A stretch of 64,000 nt of DNA from AWTP1-13 sp963797005 (GTDB taxonomy: Bacteria > Pseudomonadota > Alphaproteobacteria > Rhizobiales > Hyphomicrobiaceae), in the NCBI GenBank assembly GCA_963797005.1, contig CAWCOF010000002.1:152848-216847 (forward strand). Reading direction: 5' to 3'. The position numbers were made by a program, and so were the translations under genes. This document shows positions 8,048 through 16,836 of this stretch, in pieces. The notes under the pieces are model-generated. The model searched no databases and was not told the origin of the DNA. It saw nothing but the letters and a program-made list of their open reading frames with translations. Within the stretch, counting starts at the first letter, position 1; the number at the start of each line of letters is the position of its first letter.

Positions 8048-9319
8048 ATGAGCGCGCACACGATCGATACCCGGCCGTTCGCGCGCTTCGAGTGGGTGCT
8101 GGCCGCGCGCTATCTGCGCTCCCGCCGCAGGGAAGGGTTCATCTCCGTCATCGCCGGCTTCTCGTTTCTCGGCATCGTGCTCGGCGTCGCCACGCTCATC
8201 ATCGTCATGGCCGTGATGAACGGCTTCCGCAAGGAGCTGTTCAACAAGATCCTCGGCCTCGACGGGCACGTGCTGGTCTACAAGATCGGCGCCGACTTCG
8301 ACGGCTATGCCGACGCGGCGCGGCGGCTCGAGGCCGTGCCGGGGGTCAAGCACGCGCTGCCCGTGATCGAAGGGCAGGTCATCGCCTCCACGCCGGTGCA
8401 GGCGCTCGGCGCCAAGGTGCGCGGCATGGACGAGGCCGGCGTGAAGACGCTGAGGATCGTCTCCGACAACGTGCGCGCCGGCACCTTCGACGGCTTTGAT
8501 GGGCAGGACGGCATCGCCATCGGCCTGCGCCTTGCCAACATGCTGCGCGTCAACATCGGCGACACGGTCACGCTCATCTCGCCGCGGGGGGCGACGACGC
8601 CCTTCGGCACCGCCCCGCGCATCAAACCCTACAAGGTGGCCGTGCTGTTCGAGATGGGCATGTCGGAGTTCGACCGCAGCATGGTGTTCATGCCGCTCAA
8701 GGAGGCACAGCGCTTCTTCGGCAAGGGCAAGGCGGTCGATGTGCTCGAGGTGATGGTGGACAACGCCGAGGAGCTGGCATCGCCGATCGCCGCCATGAAG
8801 GAGGTCGGCATCCCCTCGCTCCACTTTGTCGACTGGCGCCAGCGCAACGCCAGCTTCTTCACCGTCCTGGAAGTGGAGCGCAACATGATGTTCGTCATAT
8901 TGTCGATCATCGTGCTGGTGGCGGTGTTCAACATCATCTCCGGCCTGATCATGCTGGTGAAGGACAAGGGCCGCGACATCGGCATCCTGCGCACCATGGG
9001 TGCCACGAAGGGCGCCATCATGCGCGTGTTCCTGATCACGGGTGCCAGCATCGGCGTGGTGGGCACCATCGCAGGGTGCATTCTGGGCATCGTCTTCTGC
9101 TGGCACATCGACGAGATCCGTCAGTTCGCGGCCTGGGTGACGCGGACCAAGCTGTTCGACCCCGAGGTCTACTATCTGACCAAGCTGCCGGCCGACGTCG
9201 ATCCGCACACGACGGGCGTGATCGTGTTCATGGCGCTGGTGTTCTCCGTTCTCGCCACGCTCTATCCGTCCTGGCGCGCCTCGCGGCTCGATCCCGTCGA
9301 AGCGCTGCGCTACGAATGA
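8048..9319 (+). CDS. lolC: Lipoprotein-releasing ABC transporter permease LolC/E
   Basis: This roughly 423-residue FtsX-like permease is the membrane subunit of the Lol system, which extracts lipoproteins from the inner membrane for transfer to the outer membrane. The first membrane helix is at about residues 35-55 (GFSFLGIVLGVATLIIVMAV), a large periplasmic domain follows, and three helices close the protein after about residue 280. The KGRDIGILRTMGATKGAIMR coupling segment is typical. Alphaproteobacteria generally have one permease gene, so the LolC or LolE name is a convention. ATG 8048 is preferred over an upstream in-frame GTG at 8006. The stop overlaps the lolD start by ATGA. Confidence 0.93.
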   Translation: MSAHTIDTRPFARFEWVLAARYLRSRRREGFISVIAGFSFLGIVLGVATLIIVMAVMNGFRKELFNKILGLDGHVLVYKIGADFDGYADAARRLEAVPGVKHALPVIEGQVIASTPVQALGAKVRGMDEAGVKTLRIVSDNVRAGTFDGFDGQDGIAIGLRLANMLRVNIGDTVTLISPRGATTPFGTAPRIKPYKVAVLFEMGMSEFDRSMVFMPLKEAQRFFGKGKAVDVLEVMVDNAEELASPIAAMKEVGIPSLHFVDWRQRNASFFTVLEVERNMMFVILSIIVLVAVFNIISGLIMLVKDKGRDIGILRTMGATKGAIMRVFLITGASIGVVGTIAGCILGIVFCWHIDEIRQFAAWVTRTKLFDPEVYYLTKLPADVDPHTTGVIVFMALVFSVLATLYPSWRASRLDPVEALRYE

Positions 9320-10053
9320 GGCGGAGGCCGGCCCCCTTGCAGGATGCGACCACAACCACCCGCGCGGTCTTGCAGCTGGAAGGCCTCACGCGCACCTTTC
9401 GCCAGGGCGACCGCGAGATCCCGGTGCTGCGGAGCGCATCCGCCGCCCTCTATCCGGGGCAGGTGGTGGCGCTCGTCGGCCCGTCGGGCGCGGGCAAGTC
9501 GACGCTGCTGCACATTGCCGGGCTGCTCGAGACGCCCGACGGCGGGCGCGTCGTCATCAACGGCGTTAACAGCGCGCGCCTCAGCGATACCGAACGCACG
9601 CGCATGCGCCGCGGCTCCATCGGCTTCGTCTACCAGTTCCACCAGCTGCTGCCCGAGTTCTCGGCGCTGGAGAACGTGACGATGCCGCAGATGATCTGCG
9701 GGGTGACGCGCCGCGACAGCGAGGCGCGCGCCCGGCAGCTGCTCGAGATGCTGGGGCTGGGCCAGCGGCTCGACCATTTGCCGGCCGAGCTGTCGGGCGG
9801 CGAGCAGCAGCGCACGGCAATCGCCCGCGCGCTCGCCAACTCCCCGAGGCTGTTGCTGGCCGACGAGCCTACGGGCAACCTCGATCCGTCGACCGCGGCG
9901 CTGGTCTTCCATGAGCTGCTGGCCCTCATCAAGCACGCGGGCGTCGCGGCCCTGATCGCCACGCACAATCTCGAGCTCGCCCGCAGCATGCACCGCGTGC
10001 TGCGGCTCGAGAACGGCGCCCTGATCGAGACCAATCCGGCGAGCATCGGTTAA
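9316..10053 (+). CDS. lolD: Lipoprotein-releasing ABC transporter ATPase LolD
   Basis: This 245-residue ABC ATPase powers LolC/E. Walker A GPSGAGKST, the signature LSGGEQQRTAIARAL, Walker B LLLADEPTGNLD and the H-loop histidine in IATHNLELA are all present. Homologues share the QFHQLLPEFSALENV Q-loop segment of the MacB/LolD branch. It overlaps lolC by four bases, so the two are translationally coupled. In many relatives dnaE is next, but here a polyamine operon follows. Confidence 0.95.
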   Translation: MRRRPAPLQDATTTTRAVLQLEGLTRTFRQGDREIPVLRSASAALYPGQVVALVGPSGAGKSTLLHIAGLLETPDGGRVVINGVNSARLSDTERTRMRRGSIGFVYQFHQLLPEFSALENVTMPQMICGVTRRDSEARARQLLEMLGLGQRLDHLPAELSGGEQQRTAIARALANSPRLLLADEPTGNLDPSTAALVFHELLALIKHAGVAALIATHNLELARSMHRVLRLENGALIETNPASIG

Positions 10054-10120
10054 CGCCGGCGTCACCAACGCGGTGCGCGCCCGCGATCCAGGATTTCTCG
10101 GCCCGTGGGGGAAAAAACTC

Positions 10121-10149
10121 TTTACAGCACCCCCCGCAGACCCTATTTC
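10121..10149 (+). promoter_or_regulatory. Putative promoter for the polyamine operon
   Basis: TTTACA at 10121-10126 and TATTTC at 10144-10149 are separated by 17 bases, a reasonable housekeeping-type promoter. It lies about 80 bases before the decarboxylase start at 10230. This is a pattern match only. Confidence 0.35.
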
Positions 10150-10229
10150 CCGCTTTCCGAACGTTCACGGCGGCTTCTGCTGGTTTGAGCAGCGCCCTGG
10201 TCCAACCCGACTGGTGGAGGTCCCATGAG

Positions 10230-11432
10230 ATGCAAAGGTTCCCATCTGCTGCTGCGCTGATTTGCGCCCAGAAGCCGGATCGCCCCGTTATTGGATTGCG
10301 CCCGCATGCCGCGGGCCGGGCCGCCCGGTGGTTCCTCGGACACTTTCCCGGCGACGTGGCCTACGCCTACAAGGCGAACAGCTCGGTGTTTCTGCTGGGC
10401 GCGCTTTACGGCGCAGGCATCCGCCATTTCGACGTCGCCTCGATCCCGGAGATCGAGGACGCGGCGACGATTCCGGGGGCGCAATTGCACTTCATGCATC
10501 CGGTGAAGTCGCGCAGCGCCGTTCGCCGGGCGTTCGCCGAGTTCGGCGTCAGGAGCTTCGCGCTGGACAGCGAGGATGAGCTGCGAAAACTGCTCGAGGA
10601 GACCGGCGAGTGCCGCGAGCTCACCTTGTGGGTACGCGTGGCGGTGGCTGCGAAGAACAGCAAGATCCCGTTGGAGCGCAAGTTCGGCATCGCCGGCGCG
10701 AAGGCGGCACGCCTCCTGGTCAAGGCGCGCCAGGTCGCCAAGGAGCTGGGCATTACGTTCCACGTCGGCTCGCAGACGGAGACGCCCGATGCCTACGTCA
10801 CGGCGCTGGAGGAGGTCGGCAAGCTGATCGGCAAGGCCGGCGTGGTGGTCGACCGGCTGGATGTCGGCGGCGGCTTTCCCTCGCTTTATGCCGATGCCGC
10901 CAAGCCGGCGCCGTTGTCGGCCTTCATGCGGACCGTCTCGGAGGGTGTCGAGCGGCTGCCGATCCCGGAGCACTGCCGGCTCATGTGCGAGCCCGGCCGT
11001 GCGCTGGTGTCGGAGGCGGAGTCGCTGATCGTGCGCGTCGACGCACGGCGCGGCAACGAGCTCTACATCAACGACGGCAGCTACGGCACGCTGTTCGATG
11101 CCGCGCACATGGGGTTCAATTTCCCCGTGCGGCGGGTGGGCGATGATGTCGGTCAGGAGGCAAACGAGCCGCTCATCCCGTTCTCGTTCTGGGGGCCGAC
11201 CTGCGACACGATCGACTACATGCCGGGGCCCTTCCTGCTGCCGGCCAAGATCAGGGAAGGCGACTACATCGAGATCGGCAACACCGGCGCCTATGGCCGC
11301 GCGCTCGGCGGCCGCTTCAACGGCTACGGGGCGTTCGAGGAGGCAATCCTGCTCGATGAGCCGCTGCTCACCATGTATCCGGCGCAGGCCGAGCAGCGGG
11401 AGCCGCGCGAAGCGCAACGAGCCCAGGCGTGA
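10230..11432 (+). CDS. Ornithine decarboxylase, alanine-racemase-fold type
   Basis: This 400-residue enzyme belongs to the eukaryotic-like (fold III) PLP decarboxylases and probably makes putrescine from ornithine. The PLP lysine is K48 in AYAYKAN. The cofactor-phosphate segments DVGGGFP and CEPGRAL and the catalytic cysteine motif GPTCDTID are all present. The GPTCD motif favours ornithine, or lysine plus ornithine, over diaminopimelate or arginine. I chose ATG 10230, which has GGTGGAGGT about ten bases upstream; a TTG at 10185 is in frame. The stop overlaps the GTG start of the ureohydrolase (GTGA), so both are made from one message. Confidence 0.88.
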   Translation: MQRFPSAAALICAQKPDRPVIGLRPHAAGRAARWFLGHFPGDVAYAYKANSSVFLLGALYGAGIRHFDVASIPEIEDAATIPGAQLHFMHPVKSRSAVRRAFAEFGVRSFALDSEDELRKLLEETGECRELTLWVRVAVAAKNSKIPLERKFGIAGAKAARLLVKARQVAKELGITFHVGSQTETPDAYVTALEEVGKLIGKAGVVVDRLDVGGGFPSLYADAAKPAPLSAFMRTVSEGVERLPIPEHCRLMCEPGRALVSEAESLIVRVDARRGNELYINDGSYGTLFDAAHMGFNFPVRRVGDDVGQEANEPLIPFSFWGPTCDTIDYMPGPFLLPAKIREGDYIEIGNTGAYGRALGGRFNGYGAFEEAILLDEPLLTMYPAQAEQREPREAQRAQA

Positions 11433-12331
11433 GGCCTACCCTCGAGTATCTGCCGCCCGAGGAAAGCTTTCTCGATCCCATCCGCGCGGACGCCGGTGAT
11501 CCGGCTGCCGCGCGGGCCGTCGTCGTGCCGTTCGGGCTCGAGGCGTCGGTGAGCTACGGCGCTGGCACCGCGGCCGGGCCGGCGGCGATCCTGGCCGCCA
11601 GCCATCAGCTCGAGCTTTACGACGACGAGCTGGGCTGCGAGCCCTACCTCGGGTTCGGCGTCGCGACCCTGCGGCCGCCCGAGATCGCGCGGCCCCTGGA
11701 GGCAGCGCTGGACCAGCTTTCCAGCCTGGTCGAGAGCGTCATCGCCGAGGGGAAGTTTCCTTTGGTGCTCGGGGGCGAGCATGCGCTGACCGCCGGCGCC
11801 GTCCGACCGTTTGCGGCGCGCCACAAGGACCTCGTGGTGCTTCAATTCGATGCGCATGCGGACCTGCGCGATGGTTATCTGGGCGAGCGCTATTCGCACG
11901 GTGCCGCCATGCGGCGCGTGCTCGACCACGCCGGCGTATCCCTCGTGTCGGTCGGTATCCGGTCGATCTCCAAGGACGAGGTGGACTTCGCCGCCGCCAA
12001 CCGCGATCGCATCGCCATCCATTGGGCCAGAGACCGGGCGCGCTGGGACATCGAAAAGATCGTCACCCCGCTCAAGGGCCGGCCGGTCTACGTGACGTTC
12101 GATATCGACGCGCTCGATGCCTCCCTGATGCCGGCAACGGGCACGCCCGTGCCCGGCGGGCTTGGCTTCGAGGAGGCGCTGGCGATCCTGCGGCGCGGCT
12201 GCGAGGTCGGCCAGGTAGTGGGTGCCGATCTCGTCGAGCTGGCGCCGATCGTGGGGCTGCATGCCTGCGACTACACAGCCGCGGCGATTGCCTACAAGCT
12301 GCTCTCCTACGCATTCGGCAAAGCTTCGTAG
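11429..12331 (+). CDS. speB: Agmatinase-family ureohydrolase
   Basis: This 300-residue protein is a binuclear manganese ureohydrolase of the arginase/agmatinase family. The metal ligands are visible in GGEHALTAG, DAHADLRDGY and DIDALDASLMPATGTP. The agmatinase-like SHGAAMRRV segment suggests that it hydrolyses agmatine to putrescine and urea, although guanidinobutyrase or another guanidino substrate is possible. It starts at a GTG that overlaps the decarboxylase stop. With the decarboxylase it would give two entries to putrescine in one operon. Its TAG stop is located in the left end of a family C repeat. Confidence 0.85.
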   Translation: MRPTLEYLPPEESFLDPIRADAGDPAAARAVVVPFGLEASVSYGAGTAAGPAAILAASHQLELYDDELGCEPYLGFGVATLRPPEIARPLEAALDQLSSLVESVIAEGKFPLVLGGEHALTAGAVRPFAARHKDLVVLQFDAHADLRDGYLGERYSHGAAMRRVLDHAGVSLVSVGIRSISKDEVDFAAANRDRIAIHWARDRARWDIEKIVTPLKGRPVYVTFDIDALDASLMPATGTPVPGGLGFEEALAILRRGCEVGQVVGADLVELAPIVGLHACDYTAAAIAYKLLSYAFGKAS

Positions 12332-12408
12332 GTTGGGGTCAAGCGAAGCGCAGACCCAACGCTCGTTTCTTTGGTGTTGGGTCATCGCTGGTGCTCGACC
12401 CAACCTAC
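12328..12408. repeat. Family C palindromic repeat (GTAGGTTGGGTC type)
   Basis: The ends are GTAGGTTGGGGTC and GACCCAACCTAC, with inner CAGACCCAAC and GTTGGGTC. A second copy lies in the opposite orientation at 44105-44194. Both lie at the 3' ends of genes, so a role as a two-way terminator is plausible. It contains the speB stop codon. Confidence 0.8.
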
Positions 12409-12423
12409 ATGCTCGTAGCCCGC

Positions 12424-13674
12424 CTAGCGCGGCAGGCTTTTCATCAGGCCGCGCAGCGCCTCGGGATGGTTGTGGAGGCGCCAGCGGCCCAGAAGGCCGG
12501 CGGCCACGATCAGACAGCCGTTGAGCGTGAGGGTGGCGGTGAGGCCGATCTGGTCGGCAAGCCAGCCCGTGACGAGGCCGCCGATCGGCGCCGTGCCCGC
12601 AAACGCCATGCTGTAGACGCCGATGACGCGGCCGCGCCAGTGCTCGGGCACGGACTGCTGCAGCAGCGCGTTGGTGGTGTTGACGGAGAGCAGGATGGCG
12701 CCGCCCAGGGCCATCAGCAGCAGGAACGAGAGGCTCAGGATGCGCGACCAGGCAAACACCGCCAGCAGCAGCCCGACCGCGAGCGGGGCGGCGCTGACCA
12801 GGCGCAGCTGGCGGCTGTAGCCCGGCTGCAGCGCAAGGTAGGTGGCGCAGCCAAGCGCGCCGAGGCCCGCGGCGCTGATCAGCAGCCCGACCGTGGAGGA
12901 CTTGCCGTCGAAGAAGCGGACCGCGATCGAGGGCATCAGCGGGATGTAGGGCGTGGCGAACAGGGCGACGGCCACCACGGTCGGGATCAGGTAGCGCACG
13001 GCGGGGAAGGACGCGAGCACGTTCAGGCTGGCGCGGAAACCCTGCGGCGTGATGATGGCGGAGGCGGCGGCCGTCGCGGCCGGCAGGCGCAGCGCCAGCA
13101 AGGCGGCGATGATGGCGGCGTAGCTCGCCGCGTTGATGGCGAAACACCAGGCTTCCGACACGTAGATGAGCAGGATGCCGGCGATGGCCGGGCCGACCAT
13201 CCGGCCGACGTTGAACACCATGGCGCTCACCGCGATGGCGCTGGTGATCAGCAGGCGATCCTCGACGATGTCCTTGAGCAGCGTCTGCCGCGTCGGCATC
13301 TCGAAGGCGTTGCCGACGCCGATCAGCGCTGCGATGAACAGGTAGACGCCGACCGCCTTGACGTGCGTGGCCGCCATGATGGCGAGCAGCACAGCCATGG
13401 CCGCGAGGAACAGATCGATGGCGATCAGCATCTTGAGCCGCGGGAAGCGGTCGGCGGCGATGCCGGCGAGCGCGCCCAGGAACAGATAGAAGATGTTGAG
13501 CAGAAAGCCGGTGAGGCCGAGCAGGAAGATCGAACCGGTGAGGCGATAGACCAGCCAGGACAGCGCCACCTGCTGGATCCATCCGCCGATGACCGAGACC
13601 GTGTGGCCCGAGACGTAGAGCCGGTAGCGGCGCTTGGTGAGAGCCGGAGGAAGCCACAGATGCCAGTCGGCCAA
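12424..13674 (-). CDS. MFS transporter
   Basis: This 416-residue protein has about twelve hydrophobic segments and belongs to the major facilitator superfamily, close to the EntS/DUF894 type of exporters. The first helix pair is SVIGGWIQQVALSWLVYRLTG and the loop DRFPRLKMLI corresponds to the MFS motif A region. FEMPTRQTLLKDIVEDRLL is characteristic of the EntS-like branch. The substrate cannot be read from sequence; relatives export siderophores, macrolides or other small molecules. It is transcribed against speB, with a family C repeat between the two stops. Confidence 0.85.
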   Translation of the reverse strand: MADWHLWLPPALTKRRYRLYVSGHTVSVIGGWIQQVALSWLVYRLTGSIFLLGLTGFLLNIFYLFLGALAGIAADRFPRLKMLIAIDLFLAAMAVLLAIMAATHVKAVGVYLFIAALIGVGNAFEMPTRQTLLKDIVEDRLLITSAIAVSAMVFNVGRMVGPAIAGILLIYVSEAWCFAINAASYAAIIAALLALRLPAATAAASAIITPQGFRASLNVLASFPAVRYLIPTVVAVALFATPYIPLMPSIAVRFFDGKSSTVGLLISAAGLGALGCATYLALQPGYSRQLRLVSAAPLAVGLLLAVFAWSRILSLSFLLLMALGGAILLSVNTTNALLQQSVPEHWRGRVIGVYSMAFAGTAPIGGLVTGWLADQIGLTATLTLNGCLIVAAGLLGRWRLHNHPEALRGLMKSLPR

Positions 13675-13760
13675 CCCCGCCTCCCCCGCGAATTCCGGTA
13701 CGTTCGCGCGAGCCTAAATCGGGGGGCGGCGGGGAACAAGCCGCACCCAGCCGGCATGAC

Positions 13761-15579
13761 CTAGGCGCCCTCGATTTCCTCGCGCAGGAGCTCGAGCTCC
13801 AGCCAGCGCTCCTCGGCTGCCGCAAGCTCCTCCTGCGTGGCGCCAAGTGCTTCCGTTGCCTTGGCGAAAGCCTGCCGGTCGCGGGCATAAAGCGCCGGGT
13901 CGCTCAGCTGGTCGTGCAGACGGCGCAGGCTCTTTTGCAGGGCCGCGATCTGGCCGGGGAGCGTTTCGAGCGCGTGCTTCTCGTTGAAACTCAGCCGGCG
14001 CTTGCCTGTCTTCGGGGAGGCGACAGCCTCGCCCTTCTCCCGCGCTCGCCTTGGGCTTCGCCTGCGTCTTGACGTCCGCAAGGTCCCTGCCGCGCTGGGC
14101 CAGCATGTCGGTGTAGCCGCCGGCGTACTCGGCCCAGCGCCCGTCCCCCTCCGGCACGAGCACCGCGCCGACCGTGCGGTCGAGGAAGTCGCGATCATGG
14201 CTGATCAGGATGACGGTGCCGGTATAGCTGGCGAGCATCTCCTCCAGGACGTCGAGGGTCTCCAGGTCGAGGTCGTTGGTGGGCTCGTCGAGCACCAGCA
14301 GGTTGGAGGGCTTGGCCAGCGCGCGGGCGAGCATCACGCGGCCCCGCTCCCCGCCCGACAGTGCGCTCAGCGGCGTGCGCGCCTGCTGCGGAGAGAACAG
14401 GAAGTCCTTCATGTAGGCGCCCACGTGCTTCTTCTGGCCGCCGACGGTCACCGTGTCGCCGCGCCCGCCCGTCAGCGCCTCGCTCAAGGTCCAACCCGGA
14501 TCGAGGCTCTCGCGCCCCTGGTCGAGGGCCGCCATCTCCACATTGGCGCCGAGGCGGACTTCGCCGCTGTCGGGGAGAAGCGCGCCGGTGAGCAGGCTCA
14601 CGAGCGTCGTCTTGCCGCTGCCGTTGGGGCCGACGATGCCGAGACGGTCCCCGCGCAGGAGGCGGTGGGAAAAGTCGGCCACGATGGGCCGTCCGGCGAA
14701 CGCCTTGGTGACGCCCTTGGCCTCGATGACGAGCTTGCCCGACAGATCCGCGTCGCCGGCCGACATGGTGGCGGCACCAGCAGCGCGGCGGTGGCTGCGG
14801 CGGGTCTCGCGCAGCGCCTCCAGGTTGGCCATGCGGCGCACGTTGCGCTTGCGCCGTGCCGTGACGCCATAGCGGACCCAGTGCTCCTCGCGCACGATTT
14901 TGCGGTCGAGCTTGTGCCCTGCTGCCTCCTCCTCGGCGAGCTGCGCATCGCGCCAGGTCTCGAACGCGCGAAAGCCGATCTCGACGCGCCGCGTCCGGCC
15001 GCGGTCGAGCCACACCGTCGTCTGCGACAGGTTCTGCAGGAAACGCCGGTCGTGGCTGATGAGGACGAGCGCCGAGCGCTGCGCGGCCAAACGCGCCTCC
15101 AGCCACTCGATGGCCGGCAGGTCGAGATGGTTGGTGGGCTCGTCCAGCAGCAGAATGTCGGGCGCCGGCGCCAGAACATGGGCGAGCGCGGCGCGGCGCA
15201 GCTCACCGCCCGAAAGGGAGGAAGGTTCCTCCTCGCCGCTCAGGCCCAACTGTTGCAGCAGATAGCGGGCCTGGTGCGGATCGTCCGCAGGGCCGAGACC
15301 GGATTCAACGTAGGCGAGCGTGCTGGCATGGCCGGAGAGATCGGGCTCCTGCGGCAGGTAGCGGACGGAGGCGCCGGGCTGCATGAAGCGCTCGCCCCGG
15401 TCGGCTTCGATCAGGCCCGCGGCGATCCTGAGCAAGGTCGACTTGCCCGAGCCGTTGCGGCCGACCAGCGCGACGCGCTCGCCCGCGCCCACGACGAGCT
15501 CGGCGCCTTCGAGCAGCGGCGTGCCGCCGAAGGTCAGGGCGATATCGCTGAGCTGAAGGAGAGGCGGGGCGGCGGCCAT
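13761..15579 (-). CDS. uup: ABC-F ATPase, Uup type (one frameshift)
   Basis: This is a duplicated ATPase without membrane segments, of the ABC-F family that acts on ribosomes. The first cassette has GRNGSGKST, LSGGELRRAALA and LLLDEPTNHLD, and the second has GPNGSGKTT, LSGGERGRVMLARAL and VLDEPTNDLD. A C-terminal coiled-coil domain (EEIEGA end), as in Uup, follows a basic linker. The frame breaks in the linker at the CCC run 14039-14041. Removing one base joins both parts into 605 residues, the normal length. A sequencing error is the likeliest reason. The ATG at 15579 begins AAAPPLLQLSDIALTF, typical of the family. Confidence 0.88.
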
Positions 15580-15661
15580 GGCCGGCGCTGTATAGCGCGC
15601 GCGGGCCGCGGTGTCTGCCGCGGCAAGGCGGCAGTAGTGTGGAACGGTCTTGGGCGAAAAA

Positions 15662-15736
15662 TGGTGGGCGCGACAGGGATCGAACCTGTGACCCCTCCCG
15701 TGTGAAGGGAGTGCGCTACCGCTGTGCCACGCGCCC
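15662..15736 (-). tRNA. tRNA-Val (anticodon CAC)
   Basis: On the minus strand the 75-base gene begins GGGCGCG and ends CGCGCCC plus ACCA, so the acceptor stem is perfect and CCA is encoded. The anticodon arm is CTCCC-TTCACAC-GGGAG, which gives CAC and reads GTG valine codons. The T arm contains GGTTCGATCC. It lies between the uup gene and a toxin-antitoxin remnant, a common setting for integration. Confidence 0.95.
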
Positions 15737-15833
15737 ACTGGGGCGGACATATCGGGCCCATAGACGCCCCTGTCAAGTTGGCCGCCGGCGCGCCAATGTT
15801 GGCACCCAGAGACGCGGCCTGTATATTGGCAAC

Positions 15834-16061
15834 ATGATCAAAATCCTCGAAGAAGCCATCGAGAAGATCAGGAAACTCCCGCAGGATCGGCAGGTCTATG
15901 CGGCCGAGGTGCTCGAGCACATCGCGGCCGACGAAAGCGAAGTGTTCGTCGTGCCTGAGGGACACCGAGCCGCGGTGCTGGAGGGCGTCGGGCAGGCCGA
16001 GCGCGGCGAGTTCGTGAGCGAGGAGGAACTGGCGGCACTCTGGAAGAAGTGCGGCCTATGA
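15834..16061 (+). CDS. Type II antitoxin (ParE/RelE partner), orphaned
   Basis: This 75-residue protein (IKILEEAIEKIRKLPQDRQVYAAEVLEHI, then a C-terminal VSEEELAALWKKCGL) resembles small antitoxins that precede ParE/RelE toxins in Alphaproteobacteria. The C-terminal part should wrap around the toxin. The stop overlaps the following ATG by ATGA, as in an intact TA operon, but the toxin is cut short. A small palindrome GCCAA-TG-TTGGC at 15792-15803 and TATTGGC just before the start could be the autoregulatory operator. The name of the antitoxin subfamily is uncertain. Confidence 0.7.
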   Translation: MIKILEEAIEKIRKLPQDRQVYAAEVLEHIAADESEVFVVPEGHRAAVLEGVGQAERGEFVSEEELAALWKKCGL

Positions 16062-16207
16062 GATTGCGGTATGCGCCGCGTGCGCGCGCCGACCGCACTT
16101 TTGCTTCATCACCGCTCGACCGCGCCAAGTCAATCCTTGGAGCGCGCGGTAAACGGGTAAGGGGAGCATGCCCGAACTCAGCCAAGCGCAACTCCAGGAG
16201 CTTCTGA
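16058..16207 (+). pseudogene. Truncated ParE/RelE toxin remnant
   Basis: The ATG overlaps the antitoxin stop. The first residues MRLRYAPRARAD match the N-terminus of ParE/RelE toxins, which normally continue with a helix and about 80 more residues. Here the frame runs into unrelated sequence and ends at 16207, inside the darT start region. Similarity is lost at about base 16094, so the junction of the acquired DarTG segment is probably there. The remnant keeps none of the toxin's active-site region. Confidence 0.65.
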
Positions 16208-16836
16208 ACCCGGAGCAAGCTCGTATCTTCCGCATCGTTCACAAAGACAATATGCGCTGGATACTAGAGAACGGCGTGCACTGTTCCAGCTCGCCGGACA
16301 AAGCCCCCGAATACACAAGTATTGGGAACGCCGACATCATCCAGATGCGTACGACCAGGACCGTTCCAATCCCGCCGGGCGGCGTTCTGAGCGACTACAT
16401 ACCCCTCTACTTCACGCCATTTTCGCCGATGGCGTACAACATCAAGACAGGCTTCAACGGTATCAGGAGACGTGACAACTCTGAGATCGTGGTGCTCGTA
16501 TCTTCACTGCCGCGACTCGTGGAGCATGCGGTTCCATTCGTCTTCGCCGACCGACACGCCTACCTCACGGCAGCACGATTCTCTAGTGATCTCGGCGCGT
16601 TAGACCGAATTGATTGGGGCATTCTTCAGCGAAAGGACTTTCGCCGCGACAACGATGACCTGGGCAAGGTCGAGCGTTATCAAGCAGAGGCTCTTGTGCA
16701 CAAGCGAATCGCTATATCTGCCCTGTTGGGCGTCGCCTGCTACGACGACTTAGTGGTTGACGACATAAAAGCGCTTGGCGATGAACTCAGAGTCGAAGTG
16801 ATCGTACGATCCAGGCCAGCATGGTACTTCGCATGA
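16168..16836 (+). CDS. darT: DarT ssDNA ADP-ribosyltransferase toxin
   Basis: This 222-residue protein matches DarT (formerly DUF4433), which uses NAD+ to ADP-ribosylate bases of single-stranded DNA and blocks replication; DarTG systems are also known to protect against phages. The N-terminal NAD site is seen in RIVHKDNMRWILENGVHC, with H25 and N28. YIPLYFTPFSPMAYNI is the conserved proline-rich segment. The catalytic glutamate is most likely E174 in VERYQAEALVHKRI. The start is preceded by AAGGGGAG. It overlaps darG by ATGA. Codon use is less GC-rich than in neighbours, a sign of transfer. Confidence 0.93.
   Translation: MPELSQAQLQELLNPEQARIFRIVHKDNMRWILENGVHCSSSPDKAPEYTSIGNADIIQMRTTRTVPIPPGGVLSDYIPLYFTPFSPMAYNIKTGFNGIRRRDNSEIVVLVSSLPRLVEHAVPFVFADRHAYLTAARFSSDLGALDRIDWGILQRKDFRRDNDDLGKVERYQAEALVHKRIAISALLGVACYDDLVVDDIKALGDELRVEVIVRSRPAWYFA

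Noticed and set aside
6253..8061. A 602-codon open frame on the minus strand opposite proS
   Set aside because: proS is clearly the real gene; the antisense product has no recognisable domain.
12022..13764. A 580-codon plus-strand frame opposite the MFS gene
   Set aside because: The product is Gln/Arg/Asp-rich shadow sequence, while the minus strand encodes a complete membrane carrier.
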